Source: Thermoleophilia bacterium
Lineage (GTDB): Bacteria; Actinomycetota; Thermoleophilia; Miltoncostaeales; Miltoncostaeaceae
Assembly (NCBI GenBank): GCA_017882585.1
Contig: JADGPF010000006.1
Coordinates: 1 to 49,289, forward strand
Reading direction: 5' to 3'
Length of the DNA: 49,289 bases
Shown: piece by piece, positions 7,894 to 16,866 of the stretch
Layout of the letters: each line of letters begins with the position of its first letter
Position numbering within the stretch: the stretch's first letter is position 1
Notes under the pieces: model-generated
What the model saw: only the letters and a program-made list of their open reading frames with translations
Databases searched by the model: none
Told to the model about the DNA's origin: nothing
Made by a program: the position numbers and the translations under genes

Positions 7894-8988
7894 GTGAAGC
7901 GAACAATGCGCAACCGTGTGATGGCCGTTGCTGCGGTCGGCGGGCTTGGACTCCTGGCCGCGGGCGGCGCGTTTGCCGCCTCGAGCAACAACCTCATCGT
8001 GGGAAGCACGTTCATCCAACCGGCGTTCAACACCTGGTGCGTGCACATCGGCCACAGCTTCTGCACGGATGCCGGCGGTGGCTCGGGTGCAGGTATCAAC
8101 GCGTTCAAGAACGACACCGCCGACTGGGAGGCAACGGATGCCCCGCTGCTCCCGACCGACAACACCGGTTTCGTGAAGAGCGCCGGGTTCCGGTACTTCG
8201 TGACCGCGGTCGGCGGCGTCGCCGTGCCGACGAACTTCAGCGGCGAGAAGAAGGCCATCAAGCTCGACGGCGGCACGCTCGCGTCGATCTTCGACGGAAA
8301 AATCACGAAGTGGAACGCGAAGCAGATCACCGCACTCAACCCTGGCGTCAAGTTCCCGAACTCCACGATCGTCGAGTGCGTGCGGGGCGACTCCTCGGGT
8401 ACCTCGTTTGTGTTCTCCAACTACCTCGCCCGCGTGAACGGCACCTTCGCCCACGTGGTGGGGCCGGCGTCCAAGAAGCCCGCCTGGAAGGGCACGGTCA
8501 CCAGCTTCGGAACGGGCAGCGGCCTCGAGGCATCGTGCGTGAAGGGGACCTCGAACTCCATCGGCTACGTCGAGCTCGCGACCACGATCGGCACGAACAA
8601 GTTCCTGTCCCTGCTCGGCCATAAATACAAGGGCAAGATCTACTGGACCGGACCCTCGTCCGCCGCTCTGACCGCAGCGTCGGTCGTTGCATCCAAGGAG
8701 CACGGCGTCTCGCTGACGAACGCGAGTGCCATCCAGAATGGCCTGCTGAACACCCCTTCGGCCAGCTCATATCCGATCGCCGCAACGACCTTCCTGTTGG
8801 CGTACGGGAACTACTCGCACCTCACCGCGCACGGCGGCGGGGCGTCGCAGTGGGCGGCCGTCAAGAAGTTCATCAACTACGCGATCAGCGTGAAGGGCCA
8901 GAACCTCCTGCCCGGCATCCATTTCGCCAAGCTCCCGCCAGCCTGGGTCAGGCTTGACCAGGCCCAGGAGAAGACCGTCACACCGTAA
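7894..8988 (+). CDS. pstS: Phosphate ABC transporter substrate-binding protein PstS
   Basis: Extracytoplasmic phosphate-binding protein of 364 residues. A Sec-type signal peptide is clear (KRTMRNR, then a hydrophobic stretch to about residue 28, with AFA-A as likely cleavage site). There is no lipobox cysteine, unlike most PstS of monoderm bacteria. Phosphate-pocket motifs are present: GSTFIQPAF (37-45), GGGSGAGINAF (61-71), ATDAPL (80-85) and RGDSSGTSF (164-172). Only four cysteines occur (49, 57, 162, 215), which could form two disulfides. GTG 7894 is preceded by GAAGGA. Stem-loops follow the gene before the permease gene. Confidence 0.93.
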   Translation: MKRTMRNRVMAVAAVGGLGLLAAGGAFAASSNNLIVGSTFIQPAFNTWCVHIGHSFCTDAGGGSGAGINAFKNDTADWEATDAPLLPTDNTGFVKSAGFRYFVTAVGGVAVPTNFSGEKKAIKLDGGTLASIFDGKITKWNAKQITALNPGVKFPNSTIVECVRGDSSGTSFVFSNYLARVNGTFAHVVGPASKKPAWKGTVTSFGTGSGLEASCVKGTSNSIGYVELATTIGTNKFLSLLGHKYKGKIYWTGPSSAALTAASVVASKEHGVSLTNASAIQNGLLNTPSASSYPIAATTFLLAYGNYSHLTAHGGGASQWAAVKKFINYAISVKGQNLLPGIHFAKLPPAWVRLDQAQEKTVTP

Positions 8989-8997
8989 CCCGGCTTC

Positions 8998-9019
8998 GTG
9001 CGACGCGATTGCGTCGCAC
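8998..9019 (+). terminator. Hairpin just after pstS
   Basis: Perfect inverted repeat GTGCGACGC-GATT-GCGTCGCAC starting 9 nt after the pstS stop. There is no T-run, so it may protect the 3' end of pstS mRNA rather than terminate by itself. Confidence 0.5.
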
Positions 9020-9033
9020 CGCCACCGCCCGAT

Positions 9034-9070
9034 CCGACGGCCGGCCCCCTCCCGGGGAGCCGGCCGTCGG
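9034..9070 (+). terminator. Strong GC-rich hairpin between pstS and pstCA
   Basis: Arms CCGACGGCCGGC (9034-9045) and GCCGGCCGTCGG (9059-9070) are perfectly complementary over 12 bp, with a loop that can pair internally. It is followed by a weakly T-rich stretch. Likely a terminator or attenuator that keeps the permease below the binding protein. Confidence 0.65.
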
Positions 9071-9089
9071 CGTTCTCTTCGCCAGGGAG

Positions 9090-9111
9090 ATTCACACGAG
9101 TTTCACCATTC
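9090..9111 (+). promoter_or_regulatory. PHO-box-like repeat upstream of pstCA
   Basis: Two in-phase 11-nt units carry TTCAC at 9091 and 9102. A TAGCGT box starts 16 nt after the second unit, so the repeat would occupy the -35 region, as expected for a PhoP-activated promoter. Confidence 0.45.
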
Positions 9112-9127
9112 GCACCAGGCGCGCGAG

Positions 9128-9133
9128 TAGCGT
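9128..9133 (+). promoter_or_regulatory. Putative -10 box of pstCA
   Basis: TAGCGT, downstream of the PHO-box-like repeat and 42 nt before the TTG start. It suggests a separate promoter for the permease/ATPase genes after the pstS hairpins. Confidence 0.4.
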
Positions 9134-9175
9134 GCGCGACACCGTGATCACTTGATTCCGTAGAGGTCCTGCCCG

Positions 9176-11338
9176 TTGACTCCCGCGCCGCCCGACGCCA
9201 GTGCCGCCGTCGCTCCCGACGGTCCAATCGCGCCCAAACGGCACTCGCTCAAGCGCACGTTCACTGCGACGATCGCCGAGCGCTCGTACTTCGGCCTGAC
9301 GATCCTGGCCGGGCTCATCGCGGTCGTCGCGATCGGCTTCTTCTTCTGGAAGACGTTCGCGCAGACGACCGAGACCTGGAGCACGTTCGGTGTCTGGGGC
9401 TTCATCACCGGCACCGTGTGGAACGCACAGCCCATCACCGGTCCGCCGGTGTTCGGCGCGCTGCCATTCATCTACGGCACGGCCGTCACCGCGACGATCG
9501 CGATGGCGCTCGCGGTGCCGCTCGCGATCGGCGTGGCGCTGGCAACGACCTTCGTGTTGCCCCGCCGCGTGCGCGCGCCCCTGGCCGGGATGATCGACCT
9601 GCTCGCGGCCGTCCCATCGGTCGTCTATGGCCTCTGGGGCATCGTCATCATGGTGCCGTGGATCAACCCGCGCCTGGAGTGGATCAGCTCCCACCAGATG
9701 ATCACGGTGTTCGTGCTGGCGGCCCTGTGTGGCGTGGTGAGTCTCGTGCTCCCACGCGGCGTACTCAAGGTCGTCGGCTTCGCGGTTGCCGCCTTCCTGT
9801 TTCTGAGCTGGTTCCTCGCGTTGATCGGGGTCATCGGGCGCTCGTTCCGTCTGCTCGACGGCCCAGTGCTCAGCGGCTCGTACGTGTCCGCCGGGCTCGT
9901 GCTTGCGGTCATGGTCCTGCCGATCATCACCGCCATCACGCGGGAGGTCTTCGTGACCGTCCCGCGCGAGCAGGAGGAGGCGGCCTACGCCCTCGGCGCC
10001 ACGCGCTGGGAGATGATCCGCGACGCGGTCCTGCCCTGGTCGCGCTCGGGCATCGTCGGCGCGTCGACCCTCGGCCTGGGACGCGCGGTCGGCGAGACCA
10101 TCGCCATCGCGATCCTCATCGGAGACCAGCCCAACATCCTGAACTCGCTGTTTGGGCCCGGCGCGACGCTTGCCGGATGGATCGCGCTCCAGACCGGCGA
10201 GGCCAGCGGCCTGCAGCTGAGCGCCTTAACGGCGCTCGCCGTGGTGCTGTTCGGCCTGACCCTGATGACGAACCTCGGCGCGCGGCTGGTGACCCGCCGC
10301 AGCCCCCGATCCGGCGGACGCAAGCTCTCCGAGCGGATCTTCTTCCGGCGCGCGACCGGTGAAGTGGCGATGCCGGATATCGAGATCCAGGACGATGACG
10401 GGGATTTTCCGGACGCCAGCGAGCCCGTTCCCGTTGTTCCGGCAGCGGTGCGCGAGGGCGCCGGCATCGCCGATGTGTCACCCCAGCGCCGGAGGCAGGC
10501 GCGACTGGCGACCGTGGGGATCTACCTGGCCGTCGTCCTCGCGCTGATCCCGCTCGGGCTGGTGATCGGCGAGATTGTGGTCCAAGGGGTGCAGGAACTG
10601 TCGATCGACTTCTTCACCCAGCTCCCGCCGGTCGACCCGTCAAACACCGCCGGGGCGGGCATCAGCAACGCGCTGGTTGGGACCCTCATCATGGTCGGGA
10701 TCGGCACGGCGATCGCCGCACCGCTCGGCATCCTGACCGCGCTGCTGATGTATGAGAGCGCACTCTCCGGACGGATTGGCTCGCGGATCGCCTGGGCGAT
10801 GGGGCTGTTCGTCGACCTGCTGCTCGGGGTGCCCTCGATCGTGGTCGGCATGATCTGCTATTTGGCGATCGTCATCGCCACCCAGCAATTCGATGCGCTG
10901 ACGGGCGGGATCGCGCTGTCGATCATCATGTTTCCAATCATCGTGCGCACCGCCGACGAGGTCATCCGCCTGGTCCCGTCGGACCTGAGTGAGGCGGCGC
11001 TCGCGCTGGGCGCGCCCAAGTGGCGGACCGCGCTGCGGATCGTGATCCCGGCGGCGTTGCCGGGCATCCTCACCGGAGTCGTGCTCGCGATCGCCCGTGC
11101 CGCCGGCGAGACGGCCCCGCTGCTGTTTACCGCAGGGAGCAGTAACTTCTTCTCGACGGACATCTTCCAGCCGATGGCGTCGATGCCCATTGTGATCTAC
11201 AACCTCGTCATCAACGCCCGCACCCCGCAGTCGACGCAATTCGCATGGGGGGCGACATTGGTGTTGGTTGCGATGATTCTGGTGTTAAATCTGATTGCGC
11301 GATTCTTTGGACGCCTCGCGCGTGGAACGGAGCGATAG
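9176..11338 (+). CDS. pstCA: Fused PstC-PstA phosphate permease
   Basis: One uninterrupted frame of 720 residues carrying both membrane subunits of the phosphate importer. Residues 1 to about 392 are PstC-like, with the ATPase-coupling loop [21 protein letters not shown] charged, Pro-rich linker of about 45 residues (rich in Asp and Glu, about 395-435) follows. Residues from about 440 are PstA-like, with a second coupling loop [20 protein letters not shown]. PstC and PstA are usually separate genes. TTG 9176 is chosen because AGAGGT lies 8 nt upstream and no other start precedes the first helix. The stop overlaps the pstB start by one base. Confidence 0.92.
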   Translation: MTPAPPDASAAVAPDGPIAPKRHSLKRTFTATIAERSYFGLTILAGLIAVVAIGFFFWKTFAQTTETWSTFGVWGFITGTVWNAQPITGPPVFGALPFIYGTAVTATIAMALAVPLAIGVALATTFVLPRRVRAPLAGMIDLLAAVPSVVYGLWGIVIMVPWINPRLEWISSHQMITVFVLAALCGVVSLVLPRGVLKVVGFAVAAFLFLSWFLALIGVIGRSFRLLDGPVLSGSYVSAGLVLAVMVLPIITAITREVFVTVPREQEEAAYALGATRWEMIRDAVLPWSRSGIVGASTLGLGRAVGETIAIAILIGDQPNILNSLFGPGATLAGWIALQTGEASGLQLSALTALAVVLFGLTLMTNLGARLVTRRSPRSGGRKLSERIFFRRATGEVAMPDIEIQDDDGDFPDASEPVPVVPAAVREGAGIADVSPQRRRQARLATVGIYLAVVLALIPLGLVIGEIVVQGVQELSIDFFTQLPPVDPSNTAGAGISNALVGTLIMVGIGTAIAAPLGILTALLMYESALSGRIGSRIAWAMGLFVDLLLGVPSIVVGMICYLAIVIATQQFDALTGGIALSIIMFPIIVRTADEVIRLVPSDLSEAALALGAPKWRTALRIVIPAALPGILTGVVLAIARAAGETAPLLFTAGSSNFFSTDIFQPMASMPIVIYNLVINARTPQSTQFAWGATLVLVAMILVLNLIARFFGRLARGTER

Positions 11339-12222
11339 TGACCGACGGATCCCCCCTGGAGAAGGCGATGTCAGCCGAATCTGACCCGACCCCATCCTCC
11401 GAGCGCGCCGAGCGACCCAACGCAGTCAACGGGGCTGCCGTGGCCGAGCTGCCGCTCCGCTCGCGCGACCTGAGCTGCTACTACGGCAAGCATCTCGCGG
11501 TCGAAGGCGTCACGCTCGAGTTTTGCGAGAACTCGGTCACCGCCCTTATCGGTCCGTCCGGCTGCGGCAAGAGCACCTATCTGCGCTCGCTGAACCGGAT
11601 GCATGAACTGATTCCGAACGCGTACAACACCGGCGAAGCCGTCCTGCGCGGCACCAATATCTTCGAGCGCGGGGCCGATCCGGTCGCGATCCGACGGGCG
11701 ATCGGGATGGTGTTCCAGCGGCCGAACCCGTTCCCGACAAAGTCGATTGCCGACAACGTACTGGCCGGACCGAAGTTCAGCCGCGTCAAGCTCTCACGGT
11801 CCGATCGCACCGATCTCGTCGAGCACACGCTGCGCGGGGCGGGTCTGTGGAACGAGGTCAAGAATCGGCTGAACGCCCCCGCTGGCGGGCTGTCGGGTGG
11901 TCAGCAGCAGCGCTTGTGCATCGCGCGTGCGCTGGGGGTCGAACCCGAGGTGTTGCTGATGGACGAGCCCTGCTCGGCGCTCGATCCGCAGTCGACGCTG
12001 CGCATCGAGGACCTGATCCAGGAACTAAAGGACCGCGTCACGATCGTGATCGTCACGCACAACATGCAGCAAGCCGCCCGTGTCTCGGACACGACCGCGT
12101 TCTTTACGATCACCAACGAGGGCGAACCCGGCCGGCTCATCGAGGTGGGCCAGACCGAAGAGATGTTCTCGAACCCCAAGGACCCCCAGACCGAGGCGTA
12201 CGTGTCCGGCCGCTTCGGCTGA
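11338..12222 (+). CDS. pstB: Phosphate ABC transporter ATP-binding protein PstB
   Basis: 294-residue ATPase of the phosphate importer. Walker [10 protein letters not shown] (72-80), Q-loop FQRPNPFP (126-133), signature LSGGQQQR (185-192) and Walker [13 protein letters not shown] (206-217) are all present. GTG 11338 shares its first base with the pstCA stop (TAGTG) and has GGAG upstream. An ATG at 11368 is an alternative that would remove ten residues of a poorly conserved N-terminal extension. phoU, which often follows pstB, is absent here; the next gene lies on the other strand. Confidence 0.95.
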   Translation: MTDGSPLEKAMSAESDPTPSSERAERPNAVNGAAVAELPLRSRDLSCYYGKHLAVEGVTLEFCENSVTALIGPSGCGKSTYLRSLNRMHELIPNAYNTGEAVLRGTNIFERGADPVAIRRAIGMVFQRPNPFPTKSIADNVLAGPKFSRVKLSRSDRTDLVEHTLRGAGLWNEVKNRLNAPAGGLSGGQQQRLCIARALGVEPEVLLMDEPCSALDPQSTLRIEDLIQELKDRVTIVIVTHNMQQAARVSDTTAFFTITNEGEPGRLIEVGQTEEMFSNPKDPQTEAYVSGRFG

Positions 12223-12261
12223 CCCCGCATCCCGCGCCTCACATGGACCGCTACGCGCGCG

Positions 12262-13347
12262 CTAGTCGGTGACCGCGGCGACCTCGTGGCCGTCGCTCTC
12301 CAGTTCGACGGCCTCGGCTTCTGCCTCCCGGCGCAGCTGCCCGAAGCTGACGCCCTCGAACAGCAGGAAGATGAAGCCGGTGACGACGCCGACGATGATC
12401 TCGGTGAACTGCAGGACGACCGAGAACGCGATGGCTTGTGACGCCGGGACGCCGTAGGTCGCCGTGAGCGGCACGACCGCGGCGGCCTGGAAGATCACCA
12501 GGTTGCCCGGCAGCAGCGGGAACGCCTGGGCCAGCGTGATCGTGACCAGAAGCAGCCCCGCGCCACCCCATCCGACATATCCCAGACCGAATGCCTTGAG
12601 CGTGCAGTAGATCCCCGCCCACTGCGCGAACCAGGTAAACAGGCTCGCGCCGCTGACCATGGCGAAGCGGCTCGGATCCCGCAACACCAGGTGGCACTCC
12701 CGCACGGCGCCCCACAACCGCGATGCCGCCCGCACCGCCTTGGCGAAGACCGACCCGTGGGACAGCCACGGCAGCGGCTGGTGCCCGGTGGCGGTCATCA
12801 TCGCGTAACCGACGATCAGCGCGGCGATGCCCCCAATCACCAGGCTCGCGATCCACGCGTAGAGCGGCAGCGGCAAGAACATGCCGATCCCGATCACGAG
12901 CAGCACCCACATGAGCGTGCCGATCAGGTTCTCGACGACGATCGTGCCCAGAAGCACCGTCGCGGAGATGTCCTCCCCCCGGGCGACGAGGCGGCGGCGC
13001 GCGAGGGCGACCTTGACCAGTTCCCCGAGCCGTGCGGCGAGCATCGTGTTGAACAGGAACCCGATGAAGACCGGCGGGAGCAGGTCGCGATAGCGCGTGC
13101 GCTGCCGCAGCCCGGGAAGCCCGTCGATGATGCCCTTCCAGACGAGGCCCTTGAAGCCGACCGAGATGAAGTTCGCGATCACCGCCAGCAACAGGAACCA
13201 CCACGACGACGGGTGGACGAACAGACGGGCGCTCGACCAGTTGACGCGCCAAACGACCACGAGCGCCACGACGACCACGATCGCGGCCCGGACCAGATGA
13301 ACCACCCAGCGGCGCCCGCCCACCCGGTCGGCAACGCGGGAGCTCAC
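12262..13347 (-). CDS. Lysylphosphatidylglycerol synthase TM-region family (UPF0104-like) membrane protein
   Basis: 361-residue integral membrane protein with roughly eight hydrophobic segments, and motifs typical of the flippase-like family: GFLFNTMLAARLGELVKV, and AQAFPLLPGN in the second half. It lacks the soluble lysyl-transfer domain of MprF, so it is probably a lipid or glycolipid translocation protein rather than a synthase. The GTG start overlaps the stop of the upstream deacetylase gene by 4 nt (GTGA), so both are made from one mRNA and may act on the same envelope glycolipid or polysaccharide. The ligand is unknown. Confidence 0.8.
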   Translation of the reverse strand: MSSRVADRVGGRRWVVHLVRAAIVVVVALVVVWRVNWSSARLFVHPSSWWFLLLAVIANFISVGFKGLVWKGIIDGLPGLRQRTRYRDLLPPVFIGFLFNTMLAARLGELVKVALARRRLVARGEDISATVLLGTIVVENLIGTLMWVLLVIGIGMFLPLPLYAWIASLVIGGIAALIVGYAMMTATGHQPLPWLSHGSVFAKAVRAASRLWGAVRECHLVLRDPSRFAMVSGASLFTWFAQWAGIYCTLKAFGLGYVGWGGAGLLLVTITLAQAFPLLPGNLVIFQAAAVVPLTATYGVPASQAIAFSVVLQFTEIIVGVVTGFIFLLFEGVSFGQLRREAEAEAVELESDGHEVAAVTD

Positions 13348-14192
13348 ACACCCACCAACTCGTCGAATCGCACCAGCGCCAGGCCCAGATCACGGGCGGC
13401 CGCACAGATGCCGGGAATGGCGTCGACCGTCTGGGGGCGCGCGCGCGTCGCGTCCCACCCGTCGGCGTCGTGCAGGAGGATCACGGCGCCCGGCACCAGC
13501 GCCTCGGCGCTGCGGGCCACGATCACCTCGACCCCGGGCTCGGCGGTGTCCCAGACTCCGGTCGTCCATGCGGCCATGTGATAGCCGCGCCGACGTGCGG
13601 ACAGCCAGGTCGCGGGTCCGCGAAACCCGTGCGGGGCGCGAAAGTACGGGGTCAGCGCGCCCGGACCCGCCGCGGCCACAACGGCCGCCTCGGTCGCACG
13701 GAGCTGCTGATCCACGTAACGCGGCCCGCGAAACACGAGAATTCCGTGGTCATATCCGTGGCTGGCGATCTGGTGACCGTCCCGTTGCATCCGGACGATC
13801 AGGTGCGGGTATGCACGAGCCTGGCGCCCAAGGACAAAGAACGTGGCGTGGACGCCCTCGTCCGCGAGGACATCGAGCAGCGCGTCCGTCGATGGCCCGG
13901 GCCCGTCATCGAAGGTCAACGCCGCCTGGCTGCCCGCGGCCGGACCGCGGCTGAGCGTCGGCCCGAACAGGGGCGCGGTCGGGACGAACGCGGCGGCGCC
14001 GAGTGCGCCGGCACCGGCGACCACACCCGCCGCAGACACCCGGCGCCCCCTCGCGGCGAGGCCCACTGCCAGCACGCCGGCGGCGGCACCCAACACGGCC
14101 GCACGGCCGACGACCTGGTTCCTACGCATCGGATCTGCCACGTCGAATTCCCAGATCGCGGGTCGGTCAGACGGATCGTCGTGCTCGCTCAT
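13344..14192 (-). CDS. Membrane-anchored polysaccharide deacetylase (NodB domain)
   Basis: 282 residues. Two hydrophobic helices (about 28-48 and 52-70) are followed by a NodB homology domain: TFDDGP (93-98), SHGYDH (144-149) with the two metal-binding His, a RAPHG motif, and LHDADG near the end. Such enzymes remove acetyl groups from GlcNAc-type polysaccharides or peptidoglycan. The first Asp of the motif is the expected base, so activity is plausible. ATG 14192 is used; a GTG at 14210 would add six residues. Neither has a strong SD. It is coupled to the downstream flippase-like gene. Confidence 0.88.
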   Translation of the reverse strand: MSEHDDPSDRPAIWEFDVADPMRRNQVVGRAAVLGAAAGVLAVGLAARGRRVSAAGVVAGAGALGAAAFVPTAPLFGPTLSRGPAAGSQAALTFDDGPGPSTDALLDVLADEGVHATFFVLGRQARAYPHLIVRMQRDGHQIASHGYDHGILVFRGPRYVDQQLRATEAAVVAAAGPGALTPYFRAPHGFRGPATWLSARRRGYHMAAWTTGVWDTAEPGVEVIVARSAEALVPGAVILLHDADGWDATRARPQTVDAIPGICAAARDLGLALVRFDELVGV

Positions 14193-14278
14193 CCGCTCGT
14201 CGGGCACCACACGACGCCCGATCGGTCGTCATGGCCGCATGGTACCAACGCGGTCGTGGCTGACGAACGGCTCGGTTT

Positions 14279-14305
14279 TTGGCACACTCTTGCTAAGAGT
14301 GCCAA
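14279..14305 (+). promoter_or_regulatory. CIRCE-like operator upstream of fmdB
   Basis: TTGGCACAC-N9-GAGTGCCAA. The HrcA operator CIRCE is TTAGCACTC-N9-GAGTGCTAA, so spacing is exact. The right arm differs at one base and the left arm at two. It lies 57 nt before the fmdB start. A second, better-paired copy of the same arms is found at 28022-28067. Confidence 0.6.
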
Positions 14306-14362
14306 AATCGTCCGCAGCGGACGCTCCGCTGACGGGCTACCGAACGCCGGACGAGGTGCCGC

Positions 14363-14716
14363 GTGCCGACTTACGTTTACCGCTGCAGTGACTGCGACCA
14401 CTACTTCGAGGTCATGCAGAGCATGAGTGACGATCCCGTCACCATGTGCGAAGCGTGCGGCGGTGAAGTCACGCGCGTCCTGTTCGCTCCGGCGATCCAC
14501 TTCAAGGGCTCGGGCTTCCACAACACCGACTACGGCACCAAGCGCCGCCCAGTGGGCGGTGACGGCGCCGGAGACGGTGCGGGGACGAAGACCGCGGACG
14601 GCGCCGGCGGGAACGGCGCTTCGACGGGCAACGGAGCGACCGGCAACTCCGGCACCTCGTCCAGCGAGAACGCGGGCTCGAGTTCGAGCAAGACGGTCGG
14701 GCTCGACAAGGCCTAG
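14363..14716 (+). CDS. FmdB-family zinc-ribbon protein
   Basis: 117 residues. The N-terminal half is a FmdB/CxxC zinc ribbon: MPTYVYRCSDC..., with C8, C11, C29 and C32, and the typical ending FKGSGFHNTDY. The C-terminal half (from about residue 65) is low-complexity Gly, Asn, Ser, Thr and Ala, probably disordered. The molecular function of the family is not established; members are often stress-linked. GTG 14363 is supported by GAGGTG upstream. A CIRCE-like element precedes the gene. Confidence 0.88.
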   Translation: MPTYVYRCSDCDHYFEVMQSMSDDPVTMCEACGGEVTRVLFAPAIHFKGSGFHNTDYGTKRRPVGGDGAGDGAGTKTADGAGGNGASTGNGATGNSGTSSSENAGSSSSKTVGLDKA

Positions 14717-14723
14717 CCCCCTG

Positions 14724-14743
14724 GCGACGTCGGAGACCGTCGC
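14724..14743. terminator. Small hairpin between convergent fmdB and LCP genes
   Basis: GCGACG (14724-14729) pairs with CGTCGC (14738-14743). It lies in the 33-nt convergent gap and could serve both strands. The stem is short. Confidence 0.3.
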
Positions 14744-14749
14744 TCCGCC

Positions 14750-15949
14750 TCAGTTCTTGCTCATGAAGGCCTTCTTGGCCGCGGCGCTGAGGTTCGGGTC
14801 GTTGACGACGTAGTTGACGTTGCCGATGTACGTCGGCGCACCCGGCAGCAGGAAGTGGTCCTTGGAGGGCTGAGTGAGGCTCATCTCGAGCCATCCGAGT
14901 TCGGTCACGTCAGTCGTGCTCATGTCGGTCGAGAGCGCGCTCACGAGCGACGCCGCGCTCCACGGTGCCTTCCAAATCAACCACGGCGAGACGATCGTCG
15001 ACTTCAGCGCCGCCAGGAATACCTGCTGCCGACGTTCACGCTGGAAGTCGGTGTCGCAGTCGCGCACGCGCACGTACTGGAGCGCGGTGGTGCCGTTGAG
15101 CGTGATCGGGCCGCCCGGAAAGCTCACCTTGATCCCGCCCGTATAGCCGCAGTTCTTCAACGGGGTCGGGTTGTTCAACGTGACCCCGCCCAGGTCGTTG
15201 ACGACCTTGCTGAGTCCGTCGAAGCTCACCACCACGATGTGGTTGACCGGCAGCCCTGTGAATTGCTCGACGGTCTTGATCGCGCCGGCTTCACCGGCGA
15301 AGAAGTAGGCGGCGTTGATCTTCTGGTTCTGCACGTAGGCGCCGCAGGACGGGCAGCTTTGGCTGTCGATCAGGGTGTCGCGCGGAATCGAAAGGTACTT
15401 GATCTTGCCGGAGTTCGGATCGAGACGCATGAGCATCATCGTGTCCGAGCGCGATGCACCCTGGCCAGGCCGTGCATCGGATCCGATGAACAGGATGTTC
15501 GTCGGTGTCGTCAACATGGACCCGTTGCTCGGTGTGAGGGCCTTGACGGCCGACGCGGTGATCCGCGAGTTCGCGTCCGAGACCGCGCTGTTGAGCGCGA
15601 TATATCCCGCGATGCCCCAGACGAGGAGCCCCAGGACGAGCACCACCGCGATGCGCCAGGTCCAGCCGACCCAACTGAGCCCGCGCAGCGACCACCAGCG
15701 GCGCGAAGGTTTGTCCGGCGGGAGATCCCCGGAACTCGACGCCGGCTGCTGTCGACCGGGCGGCGGAGGCGCAGGCGGGGTGGAATCCAGCTGTGACGGC
15801 CGCGGTGGCGTCACGACTGCGGCCCGCGGGGGTCCGCCGGCGCGCGCGACCTCACCATCGGTCATCCGCCGCAATTCCTCGATGCCGCCGGACGCGGACC
15901 CCCCATGAACGCGGAAGCGCCGGTACGGCTTCGTGGTATTCGTCGTCAT
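14750..15949 (-). CDS. LytR-CpsA-Psr (LCP) family protein
   Basis: 399 residues. A long Pro-rich cytoplasmic N-terminus (1-90) is followed by one membrane helix (about 98-120) and an extracellular LCP domain (about 150-300). Catalytic-type residues are visible: SDARPGQGASRSDTMML (157-173) and SIPRDTLID (187-195). LCP proteins attach wall polymers such as teichoic acids or arabinogalactan to peptidoglycan. ATG 15949 lacks an SD but sits 9 nt after a TACCAT box, so it is probably leaderless. The gene is divergent from rsmI. Confidence 0.93.
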   Translation of the reverse strand: MTTNTTKPYRRFRVHGGSASGGIEELRRMTDGEVARAGGPPRAAVVTPPRPSQLDSTPPAPPPPGRQQPASSSGDLPPDKPSRRWWSLRGLSWVGWTWRIAVVLVLGLLVWGIAGYIALNSAVSDANSRITASAVKALTPSNGSMLTTPTNILFIGSDARPGQGASRSDTMMLMRLDPNSGKIKYLSIPRDTLIDSQSCPSCGAYVQNQKINAAYFFAGEAGAIKTVEQFTGLPVNHIVVVSFDGLSKVVNDLGGVTLNNPTPLKNCGYTGGIKVSFPGGPITLNGTTALQYVRVRDCDTDFQRERRQQVFLAALKSTIVSPWLIWKAPWSAASLVSALSTDMSTTDVTELGWLEMSLTQPSKDHFLLPGAPTYIGNVNYVVNDPNLSAAAKKAFMSKN

Positions 15950-15958
15950 GCGTGGATG

Positions 15959-15964
15959 ATGGTA
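15959..15964 (-). promoter_or_regulatory. Putative -10 box of the LCP gene (leaderless)
   Basis: TACCAT on the minus strand, 9 nt before the ATG at 15949, with no SD. Confidence 0.5.
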
Positions 15965-16008
15965 GCGACCTGCATACTCGAGTCGGTGATCCCCAGGCAG
16001 AGGACAAC

Positions 16009-16866
16009 GTGACCACATCAGCGACAGACGGCCGCCTGACGGTCGTTGCAACGCCGATCGGAAACTTGAGCGACATTTCGCCGCGAGCGCGCGAGACCCT
16101 GCGAGATGCCGACATCATCGCGTGCGAAGACACACGACGCACCGGCATGTTGCTGCAGACCCTCGGGCTGAAGGCACCGCTGATCAGCCTGCATGCCCAC
16201 AATGAGACGGCCCGACTTCCCGAACTCCTCAGGCGACTGGACGCCGGCGCACGAATCGCCGTGGTCAGCGACGCCGGCATGCCGGGCGTCAGCGACCCCG
16301 GCGCGCGACTCGTGACCGCGGCTCACGACGCCGGCATCACGGTCGAGGTCATTCCGGGTCCGAGTGCGGTGACCGCGGCGATCGCGGCCTCAGGCGCGCC
16401 CGCCGACCGCTTCGCCTTCGCCGGCTTCATGCCCCGCAAGGCCGGCGAACGCAGCGCCCTGCTTGAGGATCTCGACCGCTTGGGATGGCCCGTCGTGGGG
16501 TTCGAGAGCCCGCAGCGCGTTGCGGGGCTGCTCGTCGACGTCGCCGCCCACGACCCGGCGCGGCGCGTGGCGATCTGCCGGGAGCTCAGCAAGCTCTACG
16601 AGGAGACCATCGTCGGCTCCGCAGGCGAACTTGCCGCCCGGCTCGCGGCCGCGCCCGTGCGCGGCGAGATCACGCTCGTGTTGTGGCCGCGGGTGGGCGC
16701 CGGACAGGCGGCGGCGGCCCGGCACCTCGAGGACGTCGTGACGACGTTGCTGGACGCTGGTCTGAGCCCGGGACAGGCCGCCGACATCACGGCGAAGATC
16801 GGGGCCGCCTCCCGCAACGCGGCCTACCGCACCGCCCTCGCCGCAGCCAAGCGCCGAAACACGTAG
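16009..16866 (+). CDS. rsmI: 16S rRNA (cytidine1402-2'-O)-methyltransferase
   Basis: SAM-dependent enzyme of the tetrapyrrole-methylase fold that 2'-O-methylates C1402 in the decoding site. Motifs: ATPIGNLSDISPRA near residue 20, CEDTRRTGMLL, SDAGMPGVSDPG, and PGPSAVTAAIAASG. Length is 285 residues. GTG 16009 is preceded by AGAGGA. The last 43 nt overlap the 3' end of the antisense nucleotidyltransferase-like gene. It stands just before metG-tatD-ksgA-ispE, a common arrangement. Confidence 0.95.
   Translation: MTTSATDGRLTVVATPIGNLSDISPRARETLRDADIIACEDTRRTGMLLQTLGLKAPLISLHAHNETARLPELLRRLDAGARIAVVSDAGMPGVSDPGARLVTAAHDAGITVEVIPGPSAVTAAIAASGAPADRFAFAGFMPRKAGERSALLEDLDRLGWPVVGFESPQRVAGLLVDVAAHDPARRVAICRELSKLYEETIVGSAGELAARLAAAPVRGEITLVLWPRVGAGQAAAARHLEDVVTTLLDAGLSPGQAADITAKIGAASRNAAYRTALAAAKRRNT

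Noticed and set aside
14192-14240. TACCAT box with a following ATG near 14228 as a leaderless start for the deacetylase
   Set aside because: That ATG is in a different frame from the deacetylase and opens only a short meaningless frame.
14571-14700. Gly/Asn/Ser/Thr repeats in the fmdB tail as a possible DNA repeat or CRISPR
   Set aside because: Low-complexity codons without constant repeat unit or spacer length.
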